DNA from: Streptomyces albicerus
Lineage (GTDB): Bacteria; Actinomycetota; Actinomycetes; Streptomycetales; Streptomycetaceae
NCBI RefSeq assembly: GCF_008905045.1
Contig: NZ_VWMY01000012.1
Location: 1 to 55,343, forward strand
Direction: 5' to 3'
DNA: 55,343 nucleotides
In this document: positions 34,479 to 42,647 of the stretch, in pieces
Layout of the letters: every line of letters begins with the position of its first letter
Numbering within the stretch: position 1 is the stretch's first letter
Program-made: the position numbers and the translations under genes
The notes under the pieces: generated by a model
What the model was told of the DNA's origin: nothing
Database searches by the model: none
What the model saw: the letters and a program-made list of their open reading frames with translations, nothing else

Positions 34479-35831
34479 ATGAGTATCGACAAGCCCTATA
34501 TGACCGGCCACTACACCCCCGTCACCGACGAGATCACCGCCACCGAACTCACCGTCGAGGGGAGCCTGCCGCCCGAGCTGACCGGCCGGCTGATCCGCAA
34601 CAGCCACAACCCGAAGCCCGGCATCACCCCGACTCACTGGTTCAAGGGCAGCGGCATGGTGCACGGCGTCCGGCTGCGCGAGGGGCGCGCGGAGTGGTAC
34701 CGCAACCGCTGGGTGCACACCCCAGCGCTCGAAGGCGCCCCCTACATGACCGACAGGGGCCCCGATCTGACGGCCAGCACCGCCGGTACGCACGTCATCG
34801 AGCACGCCGGACGCCTCCTCGCGCTGTGCGAGGCGAACCTCCCGTTCGAGCTGACGGCCGACCTGGAGACCGTGGGCGCGTACGACTTCGGCGGCAAGCT
34901 GACCTCGGCGATGACCGCGCACCCCAAGGAGGACCCGACCACCGGCGAGCTGCACTTCTTCGCCTCGTCCCCGTTCCCGCCCTTCCTCATCCACCACGTG
35001 GCCTCACCGGACGGCAAGGTCCTCGACAGCCAGGAGGTCCCGGGCGCGAGCGCCGCGCTGAAGCACGACTTCGCCATCACCGAGAACCACGTCGTGTTCC
35101 TGGAGGGCTCGGTCACCTTCGACCCGACCGACCACTCGGGCATCCCGTACGGCTGGAGCGACGCCCAGCAGTCCCGTATCGGGATCATGCCGCGCGGCAC
35201 CGGCGGCGCGGCCCGCATCCGCTGGTTCGAGATCGACCAGGGGTACGGGATGCACTTCGCCAACGCCTACGAGGACGCGTACGGCCGGATCGTCGTCGAG
35301 GGCCCGACGGTGGGCCGTACGGGCTGGCAACGCTCCTGGAACTGGTGGGTCGGCGCCCCGGACCGCGGGGCGGAGCCCAACTCCGGGTCCCGGACGAGGC
35401 GCTGGACGGTCGACCTCGCGGCGGGCCGGGTGAAGGAGGAGCAGATCGACGACCTCACGGTCGAGTTCCCCACCATCAACGACGCGTTCACGGGCCGCGA
35501 GCACCGCTACCAGTACGCGCTCTCGTTCCCGGACGACCTGGGCATCGGCAACCACACGCTGGTCAAGTACGACCGCCGGAACGGCACGCGCCGGCTGCTG
35601 CCGGTGGGCAACGGCCAACTGCCCAGCGAGGCCGTGTTCGTACCGGCGGCCGACGCCACCGACGAGGACGCCGGCTATCTGCTGACCGTCGTCAGCGACC
35701 TGAACGCCGACGCCTCCCGGCTGCTCGTCCTGGACGCCTCCGACCTGTCCGTCCCACCGGTCGCCACGGTCCGTCTGCCGCGCCGCGTACCGGCGATGAT
35801 CCACGGCTCGTGGATCCCGGACGCCGGCTGA
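34479..35831 (+). CDS. Carotenoid cleavage oxygenase-family dioxygenase
   Basis: 450 residues, ATG start with GAGAGG about ten bases upstream. The seven-bladed propeller family is shown by its iron-binding histidines H148 (TAHPKEDP), H196 (KHDFAITENH), H259 (MHFANAYED) and H442 (IHGSWIP), with RLIRNSHNPKPG near the N-terminus. Members use non-haem Fe(II) and O2 to cleave C=C bonds of carotenoids or of stilbenes and isoeugenol-like phenylpropenes. The lack of carotenoid biosynthesis genes nearby, and an exporter plus SRPBCC protein in the same group, make a small aromatic substrate plausible. It is probably the last gene of the TetR-controlled operon and is followed by a strong hairpin. Confidence 0.88.
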   Translation: MSIDKPYMTGHYTPVTDEITATELTVEGSLPPELTGRLIRNSHNPKPGITPTHWFKGSGMVHGVRLREGRAEWYRNRWVHTPALEGAPYMTDRGPDLTASTAGTHVIEHAGRLLALCEANLPFELTADLETVGAYDFGGKLTSAMTAHPKEDPTTGELHFFASSPFPPFLIHHVASPDGKVLDSQEVPGASAALKHDFAITENHVVFLEGSVTFDPTDHSGIPYGWSDAQQSRIGIMPRGTGGAARIRWFEIDQGYGMHFANAYEDAYGRIVVEGPTVGRTGWQRSWNWWVGAPDRGAEPNSGSRTRRWTVDLAAGRVKEEQIDDLTVEFPTINDAFTGREHRYQYALSFPDDLGIGNHTLVKYDRRNGTRRLLPVGNGQLPSEAVFVPAADATDEDAGYLLTVVSDLNADASRLLVLDASDLSVPPVATVRLPRRVPAMIHGSWIPDAG

Positions 35832-35850
35832 TCCGCGCCGCCGGGAACGG

Positions 35851-35889
35851 CGATGGGCCGCACTCCCCCGAGGGGAGTGCGGCCCATCG
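35851..35889. terminator. Bidirectional hairpin terminator
   Basis: A perfect 18-bp stem, CGATGGGCCGCACTCCCC (35851-35868) pairing with 35872-35889 around a 3-base loop. It lies between the converging oxygenase and DUF3710 genes, 19 bp from each stop. There is no T-run, as is common in GC-rich actinobacteria. Confidence 0.85.
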
Positions 35890-35908
35890 CGCACTTCCGT
35901 GTACGCGC

Positions 35909-36664
35909 CTACCGGACCTCGGTGATCTCCGGTCCGCGCTGCAACTGCCCCATGCCGCCGGAGAAGCGGGAACCGGCCTGCTCCTCCTGCTGGACGTTCT
36001 CGGCGACCATCTGCGCGTCGTCCGGCAGCTTCAGGACGATCGGGTCGCGCGGGGCCATCGGACCCTCGCCGCGGACCACCACGGTGTCCCGGAAGATCTG
36101 CTCCAGCAGACCGGCGGCCTGCGGCTGCACCGCGCCCTGGCCGGAGATCACTCCGCGCAGGAACCAGCGGGGGCCGTCCACGCCGACGAACCGGACGACC
36201 TGGAAGCCGCCCGTCCCGTCCGGCAGCTGCACCGGTACCTGAGCGCGCAGCTCCCAGCCCAGCGGGCCCTCGACCTCGTCGATGACACCGCCCTGCTGGG
36301 TGATGCCGGTGGCGATCTCCTCGCGCACCTCGCCCCAGATGCCCTCGCGCTTGGGGGCGGCGAAGGCCTGCAGCTGCACGGCGCTGTCCTTCAGCACCAC
36401 GGTCGCCGCGACGATGGCGTCGCCCGCGACCTCCACACGAAGCTCCATGCCGTCGACCCCGGGCACGAAGAGACCGCCCAGGTCGACCCGGCCCTCGGCC
36501 GGATCGCGTACCTCGGAGCTGTCCCAGGGGCCGTCGGGGCGCGGCTCCGGCTCGAGCCGCACGCGCTCCGCCTCGTCCGCCTCAGTGTCGACACTGTCGA
36601 CGACCTGCTCGGCCTCGCCCGCCGCGTCCTCGGCGGCACTGCCCTTCTTGCGACGTCCGAACAC
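35909..36664 (-). CDS. DUF3710 protein
   Basis: 251 residues from the GTG at 36664 (GGAAGGA upstream), beginning VFGRRKKGSAAEDAAGEAEQ. A charged acidic N-terminal third is followed by a conserved domain (GPWDSSEVRDPAEGRVDLGG, then LFVPGVDGMELRVEV and VRFVGVDGPRWFLRGVISGQ) that defines DUF3710. There are no membrane spans or catalytic motifs I can name. Its start follows the dut stop by one base, so it is co-transcribed with dut and the thioesterase. Function unknown. Confidence 0.9.
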   Translation of the reverse strand: MFGRRKKGSAAEDAAGEAEQVVDSVDTEADEAERVRLEPEPRPDGPWDSSEVRDPAEGRVDLGGLFVPGVDGMELRVEVAGDAIVAATVVLKDSAVQLQAFAAPKREGIWGEVREEIATGITQQGGVIDEVEGPLGWELRAQVPVQLPDGTGGFQVVRFVGVDGPRWFLRGVISGQGAVQPQAAGLLEQIFRDTVVVRGEGPMAPRDPIVLKLPDDAQMVAENVQQEEQAGSRFSGGMGQLQRGPEITEVR

Positions 36665-36665
36665 G

Positions 36666-37187
36666 TCACTGTCCTTCCCGGTCGGATACGACCGAAGCGT
36701 ATCGATTCCCACCCGCTGTGCCGCCCACAGCGGCATGCCCGCCGGTGGACCCGAAGCCCCCTGCGGCCCGCGCCGAGTCGGGAAGCTCCGCCACCTCCTG
36801 GAAGCGCACCTTCTCGACCTGCTGGACGACCAGTTGGGCAATCCGGTCGAAGCGCTCGAACCGCACGGACTCGCGCGGGTCGAGATTCACCACGATCACC
36901 TTGATCTCCCCACGGTACCCGGCATCCACCGTCCCCGGGGCATTCACGAGAGCGACACCGCAGCGGGCGGCGAGCCCGGAACGCGGGTGCACGAAGGCCG
37001 CGTACCCCTCGGGGAGCGCGATGCACACTCCCGTGGGCAGCACGGCACGTTCGCCCGGCTCGAGTACGCGGCTCTCCGTCGTCCGGAGGTCCGCGCCGGC
37101 GTCGCCGGGGTGCGCGTATTCCGGCAGCGGTACATCCGGGTCGACGCGCTTGATCAGCACGCCCACGGGAGTCGGGGGCGGGGTCAC
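36666..37187 (-). CDS. dut: dUTP diphosphatase
   Basis: 173 residues, GTG start overlapping the thioesterase stop (GTGA). The trimeric dUTPase motifs are present in order: AHPGDAGADL, PRSGLAARCGV, NAPGTVDAGYRGEIKV, RIAQLVV and a C-terminal GGFGSTGGH P-loop-like tail. It hydrolyses dUTP to dUMP and pyrophosphate, keeping uracil out of DNA and feeding dTMP synthesis. The C-terminus extends some 20 residues beyond motif 5, which is common in actinobacteria. Confidence 0.96.
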   Translation of the reverse strand: MTPPPTPVGVLIKRVDPDVPLPEYAHPGDAGADLRTTESRVLEPGERAVLPTGVCIALPEGYAAFVHPRSGLAARCGVALVNAPGTVDAGYRGEIKVIVVNLDPRESVRFERFDRIAQLVVQQVEKVRFQEVAELPDSARAAGGFGSTGGHAAVGGTAGGNRYASVVSDREGQ

Positions 37188-37768
37188 GGGTTCACCTCGA
37201 AGGCACGGGCACGGCGGACCTGGTCCGGGTCGTCCATGGCGGCCCGGATCTCCTCCGGGCGGCCGTTGTCGATGAAGTGGTCGACCTTCACCTCGAGGAA
37301 GAGGGCGTTCGCGCGGACGGCGACGGGCCCGTCGGGGCTGCCGATCCGTCCCGTGGCGGACGAGTAGATCTTGCGTCCGGCCACCGCCGTGACCTCGGCC
37401 TCCAGATGCAGCACCGTACCGACGGGTACGGGCCGTACGAAGTCGGTCTCCAGCCGTCCGGTCACGGCGATGGTGCGCAGCAGCCAGTTCAGCGAACCGA
37501 GGGTCTCGTCGAGGGCGCTCGCGAGGACTCCGCCGTGCGCGAGGCCGGGAGCGCCCTGGTGGGCGGGCTTCACGGTGAACTCGGCGATGATCTTCACGCC
37601 TTCACCCGCGCGGGCCTCCAGGTGCAGCCCGTGCGGCTGCTCACCACCGCAGCCGAAGCACTGGCCGTAGTGCGCGCCGAGCAGCTCGCCCGGGGCGGGC
37701 GCGTCGGGGTGCCGCACCGGCGCCACGGCGTCGGCCGGGGGCCGCAGAGCTGAAGATGTACCACTCAC
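37184..37768 (-). CDS. PaaI-family hotdog thioesterase
   Basis: 194 residues from the GTG at 37768 (AAGG nine bases upstream). The hotdog core reads FGCGGEQPHGLHLEARAGEG, then QGAPGLAHGGVLASALDETL with the usual HGG motif, and TGRLETDFVRPVPVGTVLHL. Such enzymes hydrolyse acyl- or aryl-CoA thioesters; the substrate is not predictable. The N-terminal Pro/Ala-rich 30 residues look disordered. It is the first gene of a tightly overlapping thioesterase-dut-DUF3710 operon and is divergent from the DUF3093 gene, 58 bp away. Confidence 0.85.
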   Translation of the reverse strand: MSGTSSALRPPADAVAPVRHPDAPAPGELLGAHYGQCFGCGGEQPHGLHLEARAGEGVKIIAEFTVKPAHQGAPGLAHGGVLASALDETLGSLNWLLRTIAVTGRLETDFVRPVPVGTVLHLEAEVTAVAGRKIYSSATGRIGSPDGPVAVRANALFLEVKVDHFIDNGRPEEIRAAMDDPDQVRRARAFEVNP

Positions 37769-37826
37769 AGGCGCAGACCTTACCTCCGCGTCAGCGGACC
37801 GCACGCACCGTGGCAGGCTTGGCCGT

Positions 37827-38288
37827 ATGCAGCCCTCCGCCTCGCCGTACGAAGAACGTCTGACCGCGCCCCGCTCCTGGTGGCTCATCTGCCTCCTGGT
37901 GGGCGTCTCGATGGCCCTGATCCTGCTGCCGTTCGGCACGCTGCCCCTCCTGGGCGGCCTCGTCGGCGGCACGGCGGCCGCGGCGGTGGTGGCCAGTTCG
38001 TACGGCTCCGCGCGGATCCGCGTGGTGGCCGGCTCCCTGATCGCGGGCGACGCCAAGATCCCGGTCTCCGCCCTGGGCGAGACCCACATCCTCGACCCCG
38101 AAGAGGCGCGCGCCTGGCGTACATTCAAGGCCGATCCCCGCGCCTTCATGCTCCTGCGCGCCTACGTCCCCACGGCTCTGCGGGTGGACATCACGGACCC
38201 GTCGGACCCGACCCCGTACGTGTACCTGTCGACCCGGGAGCCGGAGCGCCTGGCGGCGGCGCTGGAGGCGGCGCGGACGTCGGAGTAG
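37827..38288 (+). CDS. DUF3093 membrane protein
   Basis: 153 residues. The N-terminal half has two hydrophobic spans (about residues 18-38 and 42-60) after YEERLTAPRSWW, a DUF3093 signature. The C-terminal half is a small soluble domain (SLIAGDAKIPVSALGETHIL, then VYLSTREPERLAAALEAAR). It is predicted to be membrane-anchored with a cytoplasmic domain. Function unknown; conserved next to dut in actinobacteria as I recall. Confidence 0.88.
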   Translation: MQPSASPYEERLTAPRSWWLICLLVGVSMALILLPFGTLPLLGGLVGGTAAAAVVASSYGSARIRVVAGSLIAGDAKIPVSALGETHILDPEEARAWRTFKADPRAFMLLRAYVPTALRVDITDPSDPTPYVYLSTREPERLAAALEAARTSE

Positions 38289-38301
38289 GTCCGCCTTCGA
38301 C

Positions 38302-39198
38302 TCAGCGCCCGAGCTCCTTGCGGATCTCCCCCATGGTCAGTGGGTCGGCGGGCTTCTCCAGGGGCGGCAGCGCGGGAAGCGCGTCCCACGGCACCTGCGC
38401 CTTGCGGAGGTCCTTGCGGATGCGCTCCGCGAGCTTTCTCGTGTCACGGCGGTTCATGACCGCCCCGACGGCGGCGCCGACCATGAACGGCATCAGGTTC
38501 GGCAGGTTTCTGACCATGCGCTTCATGATCTGCTGGCGCAGCTCGCGCTTCATCTGGCCCCCGAGGGCCGCGTTGAGCGTCGACGGCTTGGTCACGTCGA
38601 TGCCGCGCTCCTCCGACCACGAGTTCAGATACGTGGTGGTGCGCTGCTTCAGATTGCCCGGCGGCCGCAGGCCGTAGACCTCGTACAGCTCGGCGATCAG
38701 CTTCAGCTCGATCGCGGCGACGCCGGTCACCTCGGCGGCCAGCTCCGTGGGCATCGCGGGCGGTACGGGCATCATCGCGGCGGCGCCGACTCCCGCGCCC
38801 ACCGTGGACGTCGCGTTGCAGGCGCCCGCGACGAGTTTGTCCGCGAGCTGCTCGGGACCGAGGCCCGGGAACTGCTTCCGGAGCGTCGCGAGGTCCCGTA
38901 CGGGGATACGCGGGGCGTTCTCGATGATCCGGTCGGTGAGGTACGCCAGGCCCGCCCTGGCCCGGCTGCCGCCCTTGCGGACACCTTCCCTGACCCCGTG
39001 GCCGACGGCGGCCGCTCTGCGTTTGGCGACAGGCGCCTTCGAATCCGGCACCGCCAGGGCACCCGAGGCGCCTGTCGCTTCCACTGCTTCGAGCGAGGCC
39101 GGGCGGCCCCGCTCGTCGTCACGCATGCCGTCCGGAGACGGACCGGCCGCTCCCTGGTCACGAAAGCGGCGCTTCCAGGGCGGGGTCGAGCCAGTCAC
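38302..39198 (-). CDS. Conserved hypothetical protein, possibly EcsC-like
   Basis: 298 residues with a GTG start and weak Shine-Dalgarno; an internal start is possible because residues 1-60 are low-complexity. From about 95 on it has a conserved helical domain: DLATLRKQFPGLGPEQLADK, GVGAAAMMPVPPAMPTELAA, ELKLIAELYEVYGLRPPGN and PNLMPFMVGAAVGAVMNRRD. The Gly/Ala-rich helices and KLIAEL-Y-YG pattern recall EcsC-family proteins, but I am not certain. Two weakly hydrophobic helices may associate with membrane. Converges with the DUF3093 gene. Confidence 0.7.
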   Translation of the reverse strand: MTGSTPPWKRRFRDQGAAGPSPDGMRDDERGRPASLEAVEATGASGALAVPDSKAPVAKRRAAAVGHGVREGVRKGGSRARAGLAYLTDRIIENAPRIPVRDLATLRKQFPGLGPEQLADKLVAGACNATSTVGAGVGAAAMMPVPPAMPTELAAEVTGVAAIELKLIAELYEVYGLRPPGNLKQRTTTYLNSWSEERGIDVTKPSTLNAALGGQMKRELRQQIMKRMVRNLPNLMPFMVGAAVGAVMNRRDTRKLAERIRKDLRKAQVPWDALPALPPLEKPADPLTMGEIRKELGR

Positions 39199-39211
39199 GG
39201 CCGACCCTGCC

Positions 39212-39508
39212 TCAGTCGCAGTCGCGGCAGATCGGCTGGCCGTTCTTCTCGCGGGCCAGCTGGCTGCGGTGGTGGACCAGGAAGCAGCTCATGCAGGTGA
39301 ACTCGTCCTGCTGCTTCGGCAGGACCCGGACGGCCAACTCCTCGTTCGAGAGGTCCGCGCCGGGCAGCTCCAGGCCTTCCGCGGCCTCGAACTCGTCCAC
39401 GTCGACCGCCGAAGTCGACTTGTCGTTCCGGCGAGCCTTCAGTTCTTCAAGGCTGTCCGAATCGACGTCGTCGTCGGTCTTGCGTGGGGTGTCGTAATCC
39501 GTTGCCAT
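39212..39508 (-). CDS. DUF4193 zinc-ribbon-like protein
   Basis: 98 residues, ATG at 39508 with GGGGAGAG upstream, beginning MATDYDTPRKTDDDVDSDSL. An acidic N-terminal half precedes a C-terminal CxxC...CxxC pair (CMSCFLVHHRS, then ICRDCD), likely binding zinc. This is the actinobacterial DUF4193 family. Function unknown; small zinc ribbons often touch RNA polymerase or nucleic acids, but nothing here shows it. Confidence 0.92.
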   Translation of the reverse strand: MATDYDTPRKTDDDVDSDSLEELKARRNDKSTSAVDVDEFEAAEGLELPGADLSNEELAVRVLPKQQDEFTCMSCFLVHHRSQLAREKNGQPICRDCD

Positions 39509-39901
39509 GTCGCTCTCCCCCTCTGGGTGTCTGCGGTGTCTCCAGCGCACGTAACGCGTGAGAGGCCGGACTTGTGCCCGACCCGAGGCGGAGATTTTGC
39601 CTCACATCAAGGTCTGTTACTCAATCGACACCCAACCGGACCCCTCAAGAGTGATCGGCTTGGATGGCGAACGGGACCGTACACGGTCCGAATGCCGCAC
39701 TTCAAAGGCGTCTCACCGTGTACTTCCCGTGATCTCGACCCCCGAAAACCCGGATTTTCCCGGCTTTCCGACAGCCTTCTTGATCACGGAGAGTAGATGG
39801 CCGGAAATTCGCCCTTGTGATCGATCACACACGAGACCGCCAGGTGCATGCCCAGAAAATTCCGCGCAAAGCGAACATCCTCGTGTGTGGGCGACATGGT
39901 C
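39509..39901. other. Intergenic region with two perfect palindromes
   Basis: This 393-bp gap between cutS (ending 39902) and the DUF4193 gene is AT-richer than its surroundings and has no supported gene. It contains GGACCGT-AC-ACGGTCC (39674-39689) and TGTGATCGATCACA (39816-39829), both perfect. It should hold the DUF4193 promoter. Confidence 0.6.
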
Positions 39902-41149
39902 TCAGACAGGCAGGGTGACTCGCATCACCAGCCCACCTCCCTCGCGCGGTTCCGCGACGATATGACCGCCGTGGGCACGGGCCACCGATCGCGCGATCGA
40001 CAGGCCCAGACCAACGCCCTTGTCGCTTCCCGTGCGCTCCGTACGCAGCCGCCGGAACGGCTCGAAAATATTGTCGAGCTCGTACGCGGGGACCACGGGC
40101 CCGGTGTTGGACACCACGAAGACCGCCTGGCCGTGCTGAATCTCGGTGGTGACCTCGACCCAGCCGTGCTCCGGCACGTTGTACCGCACGGCGTTCTGTA
40201 CGAGGTTCAGGGCGATGCGCTCCAGCAGGACGCCGTTGCCCTGGACGACCGCGGCGGACTGCTCTCCACGGATCTCCACGCCCTTCGCCTCCGCCTCGCC
40301 GCGTACCTGGTCGATGGCCTGCGAGGCGACCTCGGCGAGGTCGACCGGTTTGCGCTCGACGATCTGGTTGTCGCTGCGGGCGAGCAGCAGCAGGCCCTCG
40401 ACGAGCTGCTCGCTGCGCTCGTTCGTGGCGAGCAGGGTCTTGCCGAGTTGCTGCAGCTCCACGGGTGCCCCTGGATCCGAGAGATGCACCTCCAGGAGCG
40501 TGCGGTTGATCGCGAGAGGCGTGCGCAGCTCGTGCGACGCGTTCCCCACGAACCTCTGCTGGGCCGTGAAGGCCCGCTGCAGCCGCTCCAGCATGTCGTC
40601 GAAGGTGTCCGCCAGCTCCTTGAGCTCGTCGTCCGGACCGTCCAGCTCGATCCGCCGCGACAGGTCCGAACCGGCCACCGCGCGCGCAGTGCGGGTGATC
40701 CGGCCGAGCGGCGAGAGCACCCGGCCGGCCATCGCGTAGCCGAAGGCGAACGCGATCACAGCGAGGCCGAGGAGGGCGAGGAGGGAGCGGCTGAGGAGGT
40801 CGTCAAGGGCGTGCCGGCGCTGGTAGTCGATGCAGTTGCTGATCGCCGCGTTGAACTCGCCGAGCGTCTGGTTGGAGTTGACCGCGGGGCAGTTCTCGCT
40901 GGTGACCTTGATATCGGTGCCGCCCGCGATCTTGAACAGCGGATCGCTGCCCGTGTTCAGCGCCTGTGCCGCCAGCAGATAGATGATCGACAACAGCAGG
41001 ATGCCGGCGATCAGGAACATCCCGCCGTACAGCAGCGTGAGCCGTATCCGGATGGTCGGGCGCAGCCAAGGGAACGGGGGTTCCGGCCTCCGCGGGTCCC
41101 AGGTGGGCTTCGGAGGCGCCATGGGGGGCGCGTGCTTCGTGGCCACCAC
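39902..41149 (-). CDS. cutS: Sensor histidine kinase CutS
   Basis: 415 residues with a GTG start. Two membrane helices (about 35-60 and 122-143) flank a short extracytoplasmic sensor that holds exactly two cysteines, C87 and C106. HAMP follows (GRVLSPLGRITRTARAVAG), then the kinase with H206 in NASHELRTPL and the ATP-binding boxes NLVQNAVRYN and GVGLGLSIARSVARAHGG. The architecture and the paired sensor cysteines fit Streptomyces CutS, linked to secretion stress and antibiotic production. Starts two bases after cutR ends, so they form one operon. Confidence 0.88.
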   Translation of the reverse strand: MVATKHAPPMAPPKPTWDPRRPEPPFPWLRPTIRIRLTLLYGGMFLIAGILLLSIIYLLAAQALNTGSDPLFKIAGGTDIKVTSENCPAVNSNQTLGEFNAAISNCIDYQRRHALDDLLSRSLLALLGLAVIAFAFGYAMAGRVLSPLGRITRTARAVAGSDLSRRIELDGPDDELKELADTFDDMLERLQRAFTAQQRFVGNASHELRTPLAINRTLLEVHLSDPGAPVELQQLGKTLLATNERSEQLVEGLLLLARSDNQIVERKPVDLAEVASQAIDQVRGEAEAKGVEIRGEQSAAVVQGNGVLLERIALNLVQNAVRYNVPEHGWVEVTTEIQHGQAVFVVSNTGPVVPAYELDNIFEPFRRLRTERTGSDKGVGLGLSIARSVARAHGGHIVAEPREGGGLVMRVTLPV

Positions 41150-41151
41150 AA

Positions 41152-41805
41152 TCAGATCCGGTAGCCGGAGCCGGGCACCGTGACGATGACCGGGGGCTCC
41201 CCGAGCTTCCGGCGCAGGGTCATCACGGTGACGCGCACGACATTCGTGAACGGGTCGGTGTTCTCGTCCCAGGCCTTCTCCAGGAGCTGCTCGGCGGAGA
41301 CGACGGCGCCCTCGCTGCGCAGCAGCACCTCCAGGACGGCGAACTCCTTGGGCGCGAGCTGGATCTCCTTGCCATCGCGGAACACCTCGCGCCGGTTGGG
41401 GTCGAGCTTGATGCCGGCCCGCTCCAGGACGGGCGGCAGCGGCAGGCTCGTACGCCGGCCGAGGGCACGCACGCGTGCCGTCAGTTCACTGAACGCGAAA
41501 GGCTTGGGGAGGTAGTCGTCGGCACCGATCTCCAGGCCCTCGACCCGGTCGCTGACGTCCCCGGAGGCCGTCAGCATCAGCACGCGCGTGGGCATGCCGA
41601 GCTCGACGATCTTGCGGCAGACGTCGTCGCCGTGGACCAGCGGGAGGTCGCGGTCGAGGACGACCACGTCATAGTCGTTGACTCCGATGCGCTCCAGGGC
41701 GGCCGCACCGTCGTACACGACGTCGACGGCCATGGCCTCCCGGCGCAGTCCGGTGGCCACCGCATCGGCGAGCAGTTGCTCGTCCTCGACGACGAGTACG
41801 CGCAC
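41152..41805 (-). CDS. cutR: Response regulator CutR
   Basis: 217 residues from the GTG at 41805 (GGAAGGA upstream). The receiver starts MRVLVVEDEQLLADAVATGL, with phosphoacceptor D51 in VVVLDRDLP and K in YLPKPFAF. The OmpR/PhoB winged helix reads LAPKEFAVLEVLLRSEGAVV, then VRVTVMTLRRKLGEPPVIVT. It partners CutS. A hairpin sits in its 5' leader at 41829-41858. Regulates target genes by binding DNA when phosphorylated. Confidence 0.88.
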   Translation of the reverse strand: MRVLVVEDEQLLADAVATGLRREAMAVDVVYDGAAALERIGVNDYDVVVLDRDLPLVHGDDVCRKIVELGMPTRVLMLTASGDVSDRVEGLEIGADDYLPKPFAFSELTARVRALGRRTSLPLPPVLERAGIKLDPNRREVFRDGKEIQLAPKEFAVLEVLLRSEGAVVSAEQLLEKAWDENTDPFTNVVRVTVMTLRRKLGEPPVIVTVPGSGYRI

Positions 41806-42197
41806 GTCGCTTGTCCTTCCTCTGTCCACCCGCGTAGCGCCTTCTCGGCGCACGCGGGCAGGGCCTGATGGGGGTTGGACCTCCATCCTGCCCTTTTCGG
41901 CCATAAGTCGGCTGTAAGACGGGTGAGGGGGCCAGGGAATGCGAGATTTTCTCGTGCGGTTGAGGTTTCCGTGGAAGGGAGCGCGGGGAGGACGGCTTTA
42001 CACCCCGCGATCACGCTCTGCTTGTGCCGCACCACCATGCGGTACACCATGGTCCGCTTTCCGCAGGGCGGGCGTGGGTGTCCGGCACCGTCGCCGCCCA
42101 GCCCGGGCAGCGCTGGGCACCCAGGAGACGTGATCGCCCCTTCCGAACGGCACACCCCCGTGCCACCGACCCACGACCCAGGACGAGGGGGCGCAGC
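41806..42197. other. Divergent intergenic region with a cutR leader hairpin
   Basis: 392 bp between cutR and the small gene at 42198. At 41829-41858 CCCGCGTAGCGCC pairs with GGCGCACGCGGG around TTCTC with one bulged base, 24-53 bases upstream of the cutR GTG. No other gene is supported here. Confidence 0.55.
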
Positions 42198-42371
42198 ATG
42201 GACGCATTCACCGCAGGACTTCTGCAGCGCATAAGGGCGACCGAGTCCGACCTGACGATGGCTCGCGAGACCGGCGACGACTTCCTCGCGGAGGTCGAGC
42301 AGGCCGAGCTCGACGACCTGCACCGCCTTGCCGCCGAGCACGGCGTGGAGGTCGGCGCGTCACGCGTCTGA
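42198..42371 (+). CDS. Small conserved hypothetical protein (57 residues)
   Basis: ATG at 42198 with GAGGGGG upstream starts MDAFTAGLLQRIRATESDLT, continues as one charged helical protein (MARETGDDFLAEVEQAELDD) and ends ASRV. No membrane span or motif. It is followed at once by a textbook terminator, which supports a real monocistronic gene. I recall similar small proteins at this place in other Streptomyces. Function unknown; the coiled look may indicate a binding partner. Confidence 0.75.
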   Translation: MDAFTAGLLQRIRATESDLTMARETGDDFLAEVEQAELDDLHRLAAEHGVEVGASRV

Positions 42372-42387
42372 TCAGCTCGCACGAGAG

Positions 42388-42430
42388 CGGGGCCCCGGCA
42401 TCGATCCAGTGCCGGGGCGCCCCTTTTTTT
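42388..42430 (+). terminator. Rho-independent terminator
   Basis: GGGGCCCCGGCA pairs with TGCCGGGG and CGCCCC (a GC bulge) around a 9-base loop and is followed by TTTTTTT at 42424-42430. It lies just after the 57-residue gene. Confidence 0.9.
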
Positions 42431-42457
42431 GGCTCGGTTCGCCTCCGGGGCGCCAAA

Positions 42458-42531
42458 GCCTGTGTCGAGACGACGATCGTGCTCGACCCTCCTTCGTCGG
42501 GCCTCCGCGCGTTCGCTCTCTCGACACAGGC
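42458..42531. other. Nested inverted repeat of unknown role
   Basis: GCCTGTGTCGAGA (42458-42470) and TCTCGACACAGGC (42519-42531) are perfect 13-bp inverted copies, extended outward by GGGGCGC/GCGCCCC. A smaller CGACGA/TCGTCG pair lies inside. It falls between a terminator and the 3' end of the phosphatase gene. Confidence 0.7.
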
Positions 42532-42647
42532 GCGCCCCTTCGGCTCACTCGCCGCTGTTGTGTACGCGGTTCACTTGTCGCCGTTGTTGGACTCGGTGTC
42601 AGGCGCGGTTGTACTCGGTGTCAGCGGCGCCGGACGTGTACGCACCG

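Noticed and set aside
39816..39829. CRP binding site
   Set aside because: The spacing between the half-sites is shorter than in known Crp sites, so I report only a palindrome.
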